Assembly (NCBI RefSeq): GCF_000379105.1
Contig: NZ_KB900609.1
Span: 6,223,866-6,287,865 of the forward strand
Source: Methylobacterium sp. WSM2598
GTDB taxonomy: Bacteria > Pseudomonadota > Alphaproteobacteria > Rhizobiales > Beijerinckiaceae
Direction of reading: 5' to 3'
Length of the DNA stretch: 64,000 bases
Positions within the stretch are counted from its first letter, which is position 1. Every line of letters begins with the position of its first letter. The notes under the pieces are model-generated. The model did not search any database, was not told where the DNA came from, and worked only from the letters and a program-made list of their open reading frames with translations. Shown piece after piece: positions 1 through 8,431 of this stretch. The position numbers and the translations under genes were made by a program.

Positions 1-699
1 TTCCTGCTGCGGGTGCTTGCGTCCGCCCTGGGGCGGCACGCTCGCCACCGTGCCCTCCATGATCTTCAGCAGGGCCTGCTGCACGCCCTCGCCCGACACG
101 TCGCGGGTGATCGACGGATTGTCGGACTTGCGCGAGATCTTGTCGATCTCGTCGATGTAGACGATGCCGCGCTGGGCCCTCTCCACGTTGTAGTCGGAGG
201 CCTGGAGCAACTTAAGGATGATATTCTCGACGTCCTCGCCAACGTAGCCGGCCTCGGTCAGCGTCGTCGCATCCGCCATCGTGAAGGGCACGTCGAGGAT
301 CCGGGCGAGCGTCTGCGCCAGCAGCGTCTTGCCGGAACCGGTCGGCCCGATCAGCAGGATGTTGGACTTCGCGAGCTCGACGTCGTTGTGCTTCGCCGCG
401 TGCGCCAGCCGCTTGTAGTGGTTATGCACCGCGACCGACAGCACCTTCTTGGCGAAATCCTGCCCGATCACGTAATCGTCGAGGACGCGACGGATTTCCT
501 TCGGGGTCGGTACGCCGTCCCGCGACTTCACCAGCGAGGACTTCGATTCCTCGCGGATGATGTCCATGCACAGCTCGACGCACTCATCGCAGATGAAGAC
601 GGTCGGTCCCGCGATCAGCTTGCGGACTTCGTGCTGGCTCTTGCCGCAGAACGAGCAGTACAGCGTGCTCTTCGAGTCGTTGCCGCCAGCCTTGCTCAT
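1..699 (-). CDS. clpX: ATP-dependent Clp protease ATP-binding subunit ClpX (C-terminus beyond the window)
   Basis: AAA+ unfoldase that selects and threads substrates into the ClpP protease in the cytoplasm. About 233 codons are present; the C-terminal half lies left of position 1. The start ATG (699-697) opens MSKAGGNDSK. The N-terminal zinc-binding domain has Cys15, Cys18, Cys37 and Cys40. Walker A is GPTGSGKT (118-125), followed by the GYVGED loop and Walker B VYIDEID. The clpP gene lies upstream on the same strand after a 275-bp gap, and tig lies upstream of that, the usual tig-clpP-clpX order. The gap is long enough for a separate clpX promoter. The identification is secure. Confidence 0.97.
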   Translation of the reverse strand, partial: MSKAGGNDSKSTLYCSFCGKSQHEVRKLIAGPTVFICDECVELCMDIIREESKSSLVKSRDGVPTPKEIRRVLDDYVIGQDFAKKVLSVAVHNHYKRLAHAAKHNDVELAKSNILLIGPTGSGKTLLAQTLARILDVPFTMADATTLTEAGYVGEDVENIILKLLQASDYNVERAQRGIVYIDEIDKISRKSDNPSITRDVSGEGVQQALLKIMEGTVASVPPQGGRKHPQQE

Positions 700-974
700 A
701 TGGGTCTCCAAGTCCCCGACGGGCCCACGCCGCGAGGGCGAGGCCGCGTCCCTCTAGATAGTGACACCCGACTAAAGAAACAGTCACCGCCTTCGCCGCA
801 CGTGCGTCGGGTGTCCGACGCAGAACGCTGATGCAAACACGCAGCCACCTCCGGATCAATCCCGCGAAAGCGACGCGGCCTCGCCAAAAGGCCGCATCGC
901 CCGCGGGGTGGTTAATCCGCCAGGGCCCCGGCCCGTTCCGGGCGGGCCCGCGGATGGGCGGTCGGCGTCCCGGC
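700..974. other. clpX-clpP intergenic region
   Basis: A 275-bp GC-rich gap with no convincing gene on either strand. It probably holds the clpX promoter and leader on the minus strand. I could not fix a -35/-10 pair or a clear terminator. Confidence 0.5.
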
Positions 975-1601
975 TCAGGCGGCGGGCGTCTCCGCCCGCT
1001 TCTGCAGCACCTCGTCGATGAGGCCCCACTCCTTGGCGGCGTCGGCGGTCATGAAATTGTCGCGCTCCAGCCCCTGCTCGATCGCGTCGTAGTCGCGGCC
1101 GGTGTGCTTCACGTAGATCTCGTTGAGGCGGCGCTTCAGGGCCTCGATCTCGCGGGCGTGGATCAGGATGTCGGTGGCCTGGCCCTGGAAGCCGCCGGAG
1201 GGCTGGTGGACCATGATGCGCGCGTTCGGCAGCGCGAAGCGGTGGCCCGGCTCGCCCGCGGCGAGGAGCAGCGAGCCCATCGAGGCCGCCTGCCCGACGC
1301 AGAGCGTCGCCACCGGGCAGCGGATGAACTGCATCGTGTCGTAGATCGACAGGCCCGACGTGACCACGCCGCCCGGCGAGTTGATGTAGAAGGAGATCTC
1401 CTTCTTCGGGTTCTCGGCTTCGAGGAACAGCAGCTGCGCCACGATGAGCGAGGCGGAGTAGTCCTCGACCGGCCCGGTCAGGAAGATGATGCGCTCGCGC
1501 AACAGGCGCGAGTAAATGTCGAAGGCGCGCTCGCCGCGGCTCGACTGCTCGACCACCATGGGGACGAGCGCGCTGTTGTAGAATTCGACGGGGTCTCTCA
1601 T
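975..1601 (-). CDS. clpP: ATP-dependent Clp protease proteolytic subunit ClpP
   Basis: Serine peptidase that forms the tetradecameric chamber partnered by ClpX. It has 208 residues, normal for the family. The catalytic triad is readable: Ser107 in GQAASMGS, His132 in MVHQPSGG and Asp181 in ERDNFM, with the same spacing as E. coli ClpP. The ISFYINSPGG strand that lines the active site is intact. The start ATG opens MRDPVEFYNS; a short propeptide precedes VPMVVEQ. It sits between tig (113 bp upstream) and clpX (275 bp downstream) on the same strand, so co-transcription with tig is plausible. Confidence 0.98.
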   Translation of the reverse strand: MRDPVEFYNSALVPMVVEQSSRGERAFDIYSRLLRERIIFLTGPVEDYSASLIVAQLLFLEAENPKKEISFYINSPGGVVTSGLSIYDTMQFIRCPVATLCVGQAASMGSLLLAAGEPGHRFALPNARIMVHQPSGGFQGQATDILIHAREIEALKRRLNEIYVKHTGRDYDAIEQGLERDNFMTADAAKEWGLIDEVLQKRAETPAA

Positions 1602-1714
1602 CGGGTGGCCCTGGTTCTGGTAGGCCCGGCCGCGCCGCTGCGGCCGGGGTCACGGCGAATCGGTGAGCCCGCGGGTCGTCCGGTCCGCCGCCCCTGTCAG
1701 GGCCGCGGGCCGGA

Positions 1715-3172
1715 TCAGGCCGCGCCGGTCTCGTGGCTGGGCGCGGAGCCCTCGGAGGTCACCCCCTCGGAGGTCACCCCCTTGGAGGCCCCGGCCTCGG
1801 ACGCGGGCGCGGCGGCCTCGGCCGCCTCGTCCTCGTCGTCGGCGAAGAGCGCCTCCTTGGAGACGGGCTCCTCGACGAGTTTGACCTGACCGAGGACGTG
1901 GTCAACCACCTTCTCCTCGAACAGGGGAGCGCGCAGTTCGGCCATCGCCTGCGGGTTCTTGCGGTAGAAGTCGTAGACCTCGCGCTCCTGCCCGGGGAAC
2001 TGGCGCAGCCGGGCGATCAGCGCCTGATTCACCTCTTCGTCCGGCACCTTGATATCGGCCGTCTCACCCACCTGCGCAAGGACCAGGCCGAGGCGCACGC
2101 GGCGCTCGGCGATGCGGCGGTACTCGCCCTGCGCCTTCTCCTCGGTGGTGCCCTCGTCCTCGAAGGTCTTGCCGCGGGACTTCAGGTCGGCCTCGACCTG
2201 CGCCCAGACCGCGGCGAATTCCTGGTGCACCAGGGTCGGGGGCAGGTCGAAGGCGTAGCGGGCGTCGAGCGCGTCGAGGAGCGCCTTCTTGACCCGGCGG
2301 CGCGACTGCGCGTCGAGCTCGTTGGCGAGCGACTTGCGCACGGCGTCCTTGAGCGCGTCGAGGTTCTCCAGCCCGAAGGTCTTGGCGAGCTCGTCGTCGA
2401 TCTGGGCCTCGCCGGGCGCCTTCACGGCCTTCACGGTAACGTCGAACACCGCCTCCTTGCCGGCGAGGTGCTCGGCCGGGTAGCCCTCCGGGAAGGTCAC
2501 CGTGACGGTGCGGGCCTCGCCCGCCTTGGCGCCGAGGAGCTGGTCCTCGAAGCCCGGGATGAAGGTGTTCGAGCCGAGGTCGAGGTCGGCATCCTCGGCG
2601 CTGCCGCCCTCGAAGGTCTCGCCGCCGATGCGGCCGACGAAGTCGATGACGACGCGGTCGCCGGTCTCGGCGGCGCTGCCCTCGGGGCGGTCGGCGTAGG
2701 AGCGGCTCTGCTCGGCCATGCGCTTGAGCGCGGTCTCGACCTCCTCGTCGGAGACCGTGGCGACCGGCTTCGTCACCGTGATGTCGGAATGGTCCTGCAG
2801 CTCGAAGGTCGGCATCACCTCGAGGGCGACCTGGAAGGCGAGGTCGGCCTTGGCGTCGAGGGCCTTCTCGATCTCGGCCTTGTCCTCCGGCATCTTGATC
2901 TGCGGCTCGAGGGCGAGCTTGAGCTTGTTCTCCTCGAGGATCTTCTGGTTGGCCTCGTTGACGGCGTTCTGGACGACGTCGGCCATGATCGAGCGGCCGT
3001 AGACCCGGCGCAGATGGGCGACCGGCACCTTGCCGGGGCGGAAGCCCTTCAGCTGGACCTTGTCCTTCATGCCGGCGAGTTCGGTCGTCAGCCGATCCTC
3101 GAGTTCGGCCGCGGCGAGCACCACCTGGAACTCGCGCTTCAGCCCCTCGGACTTGGTCTCGGTCACCTGCAT
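1715..3172 (-). CDS. tig: trigger factor, ribosome-associated chaperone and prolyl isomerase
   Basis: Folding factor that docks at the ribosomal exit tunnel. It has 485 residues, slightly longer than usual. The start ATG (3172-3170) opens MQVTETKSEG; the frame runs further upstream, but without family similarity. The ribosome-binding signature GFRPGKVP lies near residue 43. The FKBP-like domain starts at GDRVVIDFVGRIGG, and the helical C-terminal domain follows. The extreme C-terminus is an acidic, Ala-rich tail that carries an in-frame GVTSE duplication encoded by a 15-bp repeat. The tig gene heads the tig-clpP-clpX block. Confidence 0.97.
   Translation of the reverse strand: MQVTETKSEGLKREFQVVLAAAELEDRLTTELAGMKDKVQLKGFRPGKVPVAHLRRVYGRSIMADVVQNAVNEANQKILEENKLKLALEPQIKMPEDKAEIEKALDAKADLAFQVALEVMPTFELQDHSDITVTKPVATVSDEEVETALKRMAEQSRSYADRPEGSAAETGDRVVIDFVGRIGGETFEGGSAEDADLDLGSNTFIPGFEDQLLGAKAGEARTVTVTFPEGYPAEHLAGKEAVFDVTVKAVKAPGEAQIDDELAKTFGLENLDALKDAVRKSLANELDAQSRRRVKKALLDALDARYAFDLPPTLVHQEFAAVWAQVEADLKSRGKTFEDEGTTEEKAQGEYRRIAERRVRLGLVLAQVGETADIKVPDEEVNQALIARLRQFPGQEREVYDFYRKNPQAMAELRAPLFEEKVVDHVLGQVKLVEEPVSKEALFADDEDEAAEAAAPASEAGASKGVTSEGVTSEGSAPSHETGAA
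1751..1790. repeat. 15-bp direct repeat in the tig 3' end
   Basis: Two perfect copies of CTCGGAGGTCACCCC (1751-1765, 1766-1780) and a partial third. The repeat is in frame and duplicates GVTSE near the trigger factor C-terminus, in a tail that should tolerate length change. Confidence 0.85.
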
Positions 3173-3343
3173 CGTCGTCGTTCCGCCTCTTTCGAATCCG
3201 GTCCGCCCGCGGGTTCCGGACGGCGTCGAGAGGCACCGTGCGACGGAAACCGTCAGTCTGGCGGGCCGGCCCTGATGTGAAAAGCCAAACCGTCGTGTCG
3301 CCTTGCGGCGGATGTCCCCCGCGGCGCCGAAAGCCCGGCGGAA

Positions 3344-3428
3344 TGGTGCGGGCGGAGGGGCTCGAACCCCCACGACTCTCGTCACTGGAACCTAAATCCA
3401 GCGCGTCTACCAGTTCCGCCACGCCCGC
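3344..3428 (-). tRNA. tRNA-Leu, anticodon TAG
   Basis: On the minus strand the gene begins GCGGGCGTGGCGGAACTGG and ends with an encoded CCA. The 7-bp acceptor stem (GCGGGCG/CGCCCGC) pairs perfectly. The anticodon arm is CTGGA-TTTAGGT-TCCAG, giving anticodon UAG. The extended variable arm and the GGTTCGAGCCCC T arm fit a class II tRNA. The length is 85 nt including CCA. Confidence 0.97.
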
Positions 3429-3632
3429 AACGCGCGCCCCCGGGATCGCCGCGGCGCTCGGGCGGCGCTCTATAGCATGGTCTCGCGGGCGCGCAGCAAG
3501 AATTTTGGGCCGCCGCCGGAACCGCCCGGGGGCCGCGCCGGGAGCGATTTTCGGGGGCGCTCGCCTGCCCGGGCGGCGCCCGCTACAAGGCCAGCGCCGC
3601 GCCGGCCCGCAACCGCAACCTGCCGAGGTGTC

Positions 3633-5057
3633 ATGACGCCGTCCTCCCCGCCCACGCGCCGGGCGCTCCTCGCGGGCGCCGCCCTCGCCCTGGTGCCCGC
3701 CCGTCCCCGCGCGCAGGCGCCCCAGCCGGCCGCGCCGGGAGGCCCGGCTCCGGCGCCGGAACCCCGGATCCTGACGGCGGCGCCGGCCACCGCCCGGCTG
3801 CGGCCCGACGCGCCCGCGGAGACGCCGGTCTGGGCCTTCGACGGCCGATCGGTGCCGCCGGTGCTGCGGGTGAAGCGCGGCGAGGCCGTGCGGCTGCGCC
3901 TCGACAACCGCACCGACAAGCCGCTCTCGCTGCACTGGCACGGGGTGCGCAACGCCAACGCCATGGACGGGGTCGGCGGCGTCACGCAGGCGCCGGTCGC
4001 CCCGGGGGCGAGCTTCCTCTACGCCTTCACGCCGCCGGACGCGGGCACCGCGCTGATCCGGCCGCTGGTCGTGGGCGGCGCGAGCGAGCCGGCCGGGCGC
4101 GGCCTCGCCGGGCTGCTGGTGGTGGAGGAGGCCAAGCCCCCCGTCGTCGACCGGGACGTGCCGCTCGTCCTGCAGGACTGGCGGCTCGAGCCGGACGGGA
4201 CGCTCGCGGGTTTCGGGCCGCTGCCCTTCGCGGCGAGTTCCGGGCGGCTCGGCAACACGCTCACGGTGAACGGGCGGCCGGGGCCGGAGGCGATCGCGGC
4301 GCCGCCGGGGGCGCGGCTGCGGCTGCGGCTCGCCAATGCCTGCAACGCGCGGGCGACGCGCCTGCGCTTCGACAAGCTCAAGGTCTGGGTGGCCGCGGTG
4401 GACGGCCAGCCCACCGACACGTTCGAGCCCCTGCGCGCGACGCTGCCCTTCCCGCCCGGCACGCGCTACGACGTGCTCCTCGACGTGCCCTCCGGGAAGG
4501 AGGGCGGGGGCACGGTGACGGCGCTGATCGGGCCGGGAATCCCGCTCGCCGTGGTGACGCCGGAGGGGGAGGCGCTGCCGGCCCGCCCGCCCGTCGCGGC
4601 GATCGGCGAGAACCCGCTGCTGCCGCCGGAGATCAAGCTCCAGAACGCGGTGCGGCGCGACCTGACCCTCGCGGGGGGCGCCACCCTCGACAAGGCGAGG
4701 CCCGAGGCGCCGCCGGCCTACGCGGGCGACCCGGCCCGGATCTGGACGGTGAACGGGGCGGCCGGGACGGCCGGCGCGGCGCCGCTCTTCTCGGTGAAGC
4801 GGGGCTCGGTGGTGGTGCTGGCGCTGACCAACCAGACCGCCTTCCCGCAGTCGCTCCACCTGCACGGCCACGTCTTCCGGCTGCTGCACCCGCTCGACGA
4901 CGGCTGGGAGCCCTACTGGCTCGACACGTTCCAGCTCCTGGAGGGACGCACGGCCCGGATCGCCTTCCTGGCGGACAATCCCGGCCGCTGGCTCGTGAGC
5001 GCGACGGCGCTGGAGCGGTTCGACACCGGGCTGTGGACCTCGTTCGAGGTGACCTGA
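3633..5057 (+). CDS. multicopper-oxidase-fold protein lacking most copper ligands, Tat-exported
   Basis: The 474-residue protein begins with a twin-arginine signal (PPTRRALLAGAALAL, AxA site near 27-29), so it is probably periplasmic. The cupredoxin architecture of CueO/laccase-like oxidases is clear: LSLHWHG (H101, H103), FTPPDAGT and SLHLHGHVF (H409, H411). The copper sites are degraded. The WYHxH position reads TALIRPL, Gln406 replaces the type 1 His before HLHGH, and the C-terminal HCHxxxH reads SATALER (456-462), so the type 1 Cys is gone. A normal blue-copper oxidase activity is therefore unlikely. The reading frame is otherwise intact, which argues for a repurposed protein. The ATG at 3633 was chosen because the Tat signal starts there. 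Confidence 0.85.
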   Translation: MTPSSPPTRRALLAGAALALVPARPRAQAPQPAAPGGPAPAPEPRILTAAPATARLRPDAPAETPVWAFDGRSVPPVLRVKRGEAVRLRLDNRTDKPLSLHWHGVRNANAMDGVGGVTQAPVAPGASFLYAFTPPDAGTALIRPLVVGGASEPAGRGLAGLLVVEEAKPPVVDRDVPLVLQDWRLEPDGTLAGFGPLPFAASSGRLGNTLTVNGRPGPEAIAAPPGARLRLRLANACNARATRLRFDKLKVWVAAVDGQPTDTFEPLRATLPFPPGTRYDVLLDVPSGKEGGGTVTALIGPGIPLAVVTPEGEALPARPPVAAIGENPLLPPEIKLQNAVRRDLTLAGGATLDKARPEAPPAYAGDPARIWTVNGAAGTAGAAPLFSVKRGSVVVLALTNQTAFPQSLHLHGHVFRLLHPLDDGWEPYWLDTFQLLEGRTARIAFLADNPGRWLVSATALERFDTGLWTSFEVT

Positions 5058-5069
5058 GGGGGGCGGCGC

Positions 5070-5122
5070 CCGGGGCGCGCCCCGGGAAGGCCGCTCCCTC
5101 CTCGCCGCCGGGGAGGGAGCGC
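5070..5122. terminator. paired GC hairpins between convergent genes
   Basis: Two inverted repeats lie between the converging oxidase-like gene and mucR. The first is an 18-bp palindrome CCCGGGGCGCGCCCCGGG (5070-5087). The second has the 10-bp stem CGCTCCCTCC/GGAGGGAGCG (5093-5122). There is no U-tract, so this is a candidate bidirectional terminator only. Confidence 0.5.
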
Positions 5123-5128
5123 CCCGGC

Positions 5129-5530
5129 TCAGGCCCGGCGACGGCCGAGCCCGCTCGACTTGGCGAGTTCCGACCGCTGCGCGGCGTAGTTCGCCGCCAC
5201 CATCGGGTAGTCCGGCGGCAGGCCCCACTTCTGCCGGTACTGCTCGGGCGTCAGCCCCCGGGTCGAGAGGTGACGCTTCAGCGACTTGTACTGGCGCCCG
5301 TCCTCCAGGCTGATCAGGAAGTCCGGCGTGATCGTCTTCTTGATCGGCATCAGCGGGACCGGCTTCTCCGGCTCGGCCGGGGCGGGGTTGCGGAGCCGCA
5401 CGAGCGAGGTGTGGACGGCGCTGATCAGGCTCGGCAGGTCCGCCACGGGCACGGAGTTGTTCGACACGTAGGCCGCGACAATGTCCGTGGCCTGCTCGAT
5501 CAGACCGATTTCTTGATCTTGGTCCTGCAT
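5129..5530 (-). CDS. MucR/Ros-family transcriptional regulator without canonical zinc ligands
   Basis: A 133-residue DNA-binding regulator of the alphaproteobacterial Ros/MucR family, which commonly controls surface polysaccharides, motility and cell cycle and often represses its own gene. The conserved core is present: KTITPDFLISLEDGRQYKSL, then KRHL, LTPEQYRQKWGLP and DYPMVAANYA. The classic CxxC-x9-H-x4-H ligands read Ser74, Asp77, His87 and Gly92, so only one remains. Zinc-free MucR-like proteins are known in Mesorhizobium, so the protein may still fold and bind DNA. The start ATG opens MQDQDQEIG. Confidence 0.92.
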   Translation of the reverse strand: MQDQDQEIGLIEQATDIVAAYVSNNSVPVADLPSLISAVHTSLVRLRNPAPAEPEKPVPLMPIKKTITPDFLISLEDGRQYKSLKRHLSTRGLTPEQYRQKWGLPPDYPMVAANYAAQRSELAKSSGLGRRRA

Positions 5531-5897
5531 TCATATGCTCCGGTTCGCAGAGTGCCAGCCCCATGCGTTCCCGAGATGCAGACGTCAATATTCATTTTAG
5601 CGAATGCGACAGTCTTACACCACGGAAACGCTTCAGCCACACTCCGATACGGAGACATAGGGCGGCGCGGCGGAGCCGGAACGGTGTTGTTCGGCCATGC
5701 GCTGAGGTAATACAGCCATTGCAGCGGAAGCCCGGCGCGCCGGGATCCGGGCGGGCCGGATTCGACCGGCCCGCGCGGGCGCCCGATTGTGCTTTCGCGG
5801 GCAGCCCCTCTATAACGCGGTCCCGTTTCACCGAGGGCCCGGCGTCGAGCGCTTCCGCTGCGGAGGTTCCGCCAGGCCCGTCGCCCCGGGGAGTGCC
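5531..5897. other. divergent mucR/yebC promoter region
   Basis: This 367-bp gap has a relatively AT-rich stretch (about 5585-5700) upstream of mucR on the minus strand. It holds a 13-bp inverted repeat CTCCG-ATA-CGGAG at 5642-5654. MucR-type proteins usually bind AT-rich sites, so autoregulation here is plausible. No gene is evident. Confidence 0.45.
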
Positions 5898-6644
5898 ATG
5901 GCCGGACATTCGCAGTTCAAGAACATCATGCACCGCAAGGGCCGCGTCGACGCGGTCCGCTCCAAGGTCTTCGGCAAGCTCGCGCGCGAGATCACGGTGG
6001 CCGCCAAGCTCGGCGTGCCGGACCCGGCCATGAACCCGCGCCTGCGCGCCGCGATGCTGGCGGCCCGGGCCGAGAACATGCCCAAGGACAACATCGAGCG
6101 CGCGATCAAGAAGGCGACCGGCGGGGAAGGGGAGAATTACGAGGAGATCCGCTACGAGGGCTACGGCCCGGGCGGGGCGGCGCTGATCGTCGAGGCGCAG
6201 ACCGACAACCGCAACCGCACGGCCTCGGACGTGCGCTCGGCCTTCACCAAGGCCGGCGGCAGCCTCGCCGAGACGGGCGCGGTCTCGTTCATGTTCGACC
6301 GGGTCGGGCTCGTCGCCTTCGACGCGAAGGTGGCGGACGCCGACGCGATGCTGGAGGCCGCCATCGAGGCGGGCGCCGACGACGTCAAGTCGGACGAGAG
6401 CGGCCACGAGGTCACCTGCGAGCAGGGCGCCCTCGGGGAGGTCGCCAAGGCCCTCGAGGCCCGCTTCGGCGAGCCCCGCCGCACCGCCCTGGTCTGGCGC
6501 CCGCAGAACACCGTCGAGGTCGACGACGAGACCGGCGAGAAGCTGATCCGCCTCGTCGAGATGATCGAGGACCAGGACGACGTCCAGAACGTCTTCGTGA
6601 ACTTCGCGGTCTCGGACGCGCTGATGGCCCGGATGCAGGACTGA
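5898..6644 (+). CDS. YebC/PmpR-family protein
   Basis: A 248-residue cytoplasmic protein of the TACO1/YebC family, described as transcriptional regulators and, more recently, as ribosome-associated factors that help translate difficult sequences. The signature N-terminus MAGHSQFKNIMHRKGRVDA and the later GYGPGGAALIVEAQTDNRNR are present, as are DDVKSDESGHEV and the C-terminal LIEMIEDQDDVQNVF-like segment (here LVEMIEDQDDVQNVF). The ATG at 5898 follows GGGGAG, a good ribosome binding site, and matches the family N-terminus; the open frame extends further upstream. In many bacteria yebC is next to ruvC; here it is not. Confidence 0.96.
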   Translation: MAGHSQFKNIMHRKGRVDAVRSKVFGKLAREITVAAKLGVPDPAMNPRLRAAMLAARAENMPKDNIERAIKKATGGEGENYEEIRYEGYGPGGAALIVEAQTDNRNRTASDVRSAFTKAGGSLAETGAVSFMFDRVGLVAFDAKVADADAMLEAAIEAGADDVKSDESGHEVTCEQGALGEVAKALEARFGEPRRTALVWRPQNTVEVDDETGEKLIRLVEMIEDQDDVQNVFVNFAVSDALMARMQD

Positions 6645-6668
6645 GCGGCGCGCCGGGGCGGAGGGTCG

Positions 6669-6724
6669 CGGGCCGAGATCCCGGGCCGAGATCCCGGGCC
6701 AAGGTAACGGGCCGAGATCCCGGG
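6669..6724. repeat. 13-bp tandem repeat downstream of yebC
   Basis: Four head-to-tail 13-bp units starting at 6669, 6682, 6695 and 6708. Units 1, 2 and 4 read CGGGCCGAGATCC; unit 3 is the variant CGGGCCAAGGTAA. The array lies 25 bp past the yebC stop codon. Confidence 0.85.
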
Positions 6725-6807
6725 CAGGACCGTCGCCCGCCCGCGACCACGCATCCGTGATCGCGTCCGCCGCGCGGCCGCCCGAATCGGGTGGTCTCGT
6801 GCCGGGC

Positions 6808-7029
6808 ATGACGGACTGGACGGCACCGGTACAACTCCTGTTCTGGCCCGGGGAGGCCGACGGACCCGACGAGCGCCCGTGCGTGACCCTGCGGGAGGCG
6901 GTGCTGGCTGCCCGCGCGACGACGGGCGAGCGCCGCGCCTGGATCATCACGGCGAGCGGCCACATCCTGCGGCCCGGGGAGGTCGCCTCCCTGGTCGCGG
7001 CCCTCGCGGTCGCGGAGCCGGCGGGCTGA
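6808..7029 (+). CDS. small hypothetical protein
   Basis: A 73-residue open frame from ATG 6808 (MTDWTAPVQLLFWPGEA) to TGA 7029. It has no signal peptide or membrane segment. The core reads VTLREAVLAARATTGERRAW and then IITASGHILRPGEVASLVAAL, which looks like a short alpha/beta fold. I recognise no family. Its codon use is like that of the neighbours, and the frame is conserved-looking rather than low-complexity. It lies between the repeat array after yebC and serS on the same strand. A GTG nine bases upstream is an alternative start. Confidence 0.55.
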   Translation: MTDWTAPVQLLFWPGEADGPDERPCVTLREAVLAARATTGERRAWIITASGHILRPGEVASLVAALAVAEPAG

Positions 7030-7123
7030 GAGGGGCGCCCTTGTCCCGGCCCGCCCGATGCGGCAAAGCGTCGGGCCTCACGCAGGGACGGCGGGCCGCC
7101 CGCCGTCGGAGACGGTTCTGCCG

Positions 7124-8431
7124 ATGCACGACATCCGGGTCATCCGCGACAATCCCGCCGCCTTCGACGCCGGGCTGCGCCGGCGCGGGCTGGAACCGCT
7201 CGCCGCCGAGCTCGTCGCCCTCGACGATGCCCGCAAGGCGGCGATCTCGGCCGCGCAGGTCGCCCAGGAGCGGCGCAACGCCCTCTCGAAGGAGATCGGC
7301 GCGGCCAAGAAGGCGCGGGACGAGGAGCGGGCCCGGGCGCTGATGGCGGAGGTCGCGCGGCTCAAGGAGCAGGCGCCGGGCCTCGACGCCGCGGCCGACG
7401 CCGCCGCGAGGGCCCTCGACGCCCGCCTCGCGGCGATCCCGAACACCCCCGGGCCCGAGGTGCCGGAGGGGAGGGACGAGCACGACAACGTCGAGCTTCG
7501 CCGCTTCGAGGGGCGCGGCCGGGCCGAGAGCGGGCGCCAGCACTTCGAACTCGGCGAGGCCGCGGGCCTGATGGATTTCGAGGCCGCCGCCCGGCTGTCG
7601 GGCTCGCGCTTCGTCGTGCTGAAGGGCCGCCTCGCCCGGCTGGAGCGGGCGCTGGGCCAGTTCATGCTCGACCTGCACACCGCCGAGCACGGCTACACCG
7701 AGGTCGCGCCGCCGCTCCTGGTGCGCGACGAGGCGATGTTCGGCACCGCCCAATTGCCGAAATTCCGCGACGACCAGTTCGCCGCGCAGCCCGGCGCGGT
7801 CGAGCCCGGGGCGCCGGGGCGCTGGCTCATCCCCACCGCCGAGGTGCCGCTCACCAACCTCGTGCGCGAGAGCATCCTGTCCGAGGACGAGCTGCCCCTG
7901 CGCTTCACCGCGCTGACGCCCTGCTTCCGGGCCGAGGCCGGGGCGGCGGGGCGCGACACCCGCGGCATGCTGCGCCAGCACCAGTTCACCAAGGTCGAAC
8001 TCGTCTCGATCACGGCGCCCGAGCAATCCGCCGAGGAGCACGAGCGCATGCTCGCCTGCGCGGAGGCCGTGCTGCGCCGGCTCGACCTGCCCTACAGGGT
8101 GATGACGCTGTGCACCGGCGACATGGGCTTCGCCTCGCAGAAGACCTACGACATCGAGGTCTGGCTGCCGGGGCAGGGGACCTACCGGGAGATCTCGTCC
8201 TGCTCGGTCTGCGGCGATTTCCAGGCCCGGCGCATGGAGGCCCGCTTCCGCCGCCGGGAGGATCGCGGCCTCGGCTACGTGCACAGCCTCAACGGGTCGG
8301 GGGTGGCGGTCGGCCGCGCCCTCATCGCCGTGATGGAGAATTACCAGAACCCGGACGGCAGCGTCACGGTGCCGTCCGCGCTCGCGCCCTACATGGGGGG
8401 CGTCACGCGAATCGAGGGACCACACGCCTGA
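7124..8431 (+). CDS. serS: seryl-tRNA synthetase
   Basis: Class II aminoacyl-tRNA synthetase that charges tRNA-Ser and tRNA-Sec. It has 435 residues. The N-terminal coiled-coil arm (about 25-105) begins after MHDIRVIRDNPAAFDAGLRR. Motif 2 is FRAEAGAAGRDTRGMLRQHQ and motif 3 includes NGSGVAVGRALIAVMENYQ. The TAEVPLTN substrate loop is present. The start at 7124 matches the family N-terminus; the open frame extends 22 codons upstream. Its stop overlaps the surE start by one base (TGATG), so the two are translationally coupled. Confidence 0.98.
   Translation: MHDIRVIRDNPAAFDAGLRRRGLEPLAAELVALDDARKAAISAAQVAQERRNALSKEIGAAKKARDEERARALMAEVARLKEQAPGLDAAADAAARALDARLAAIPNTPGPEVPEGRDEHDNVELRRFEGRGRAESGRQHFELGEAAGLMDFEAAARLSGSRFVVLKGRLARLERALGQFMLDLHTAEHGYTEVAPPLLVRDEAMFGTAQLPKFRDDQFAAQPGAVEPGAPGRWLIPTAEVPLTNLVRESILSEDELPLRFTALTPCFRAEAGAAGRDTRGMLRQHQFTKVELVSITAPEQSAEEHERMLACAEAVLRRLDLPYRVMTLCTGDMGFASQKTYDIEVWLPGQGTYREISSCSVCGDFQARRMEARFRRREDRGLGYVHSLNGSGVAVGRALIAVMENYQNPDGSVTVPSALAPYMGGVTRIEGPHA

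Noticed and set aside
2064..5588. Very long open frame (over 1100 codons) on the minus strand
   Set aside because: It crosses tig, a tRNA, the oxidase-like gene and mucR in the wrong frame, and its translation is Arg/Pro/Ala-rich without domains. High GC content removes stop codons, so this is a shadow.
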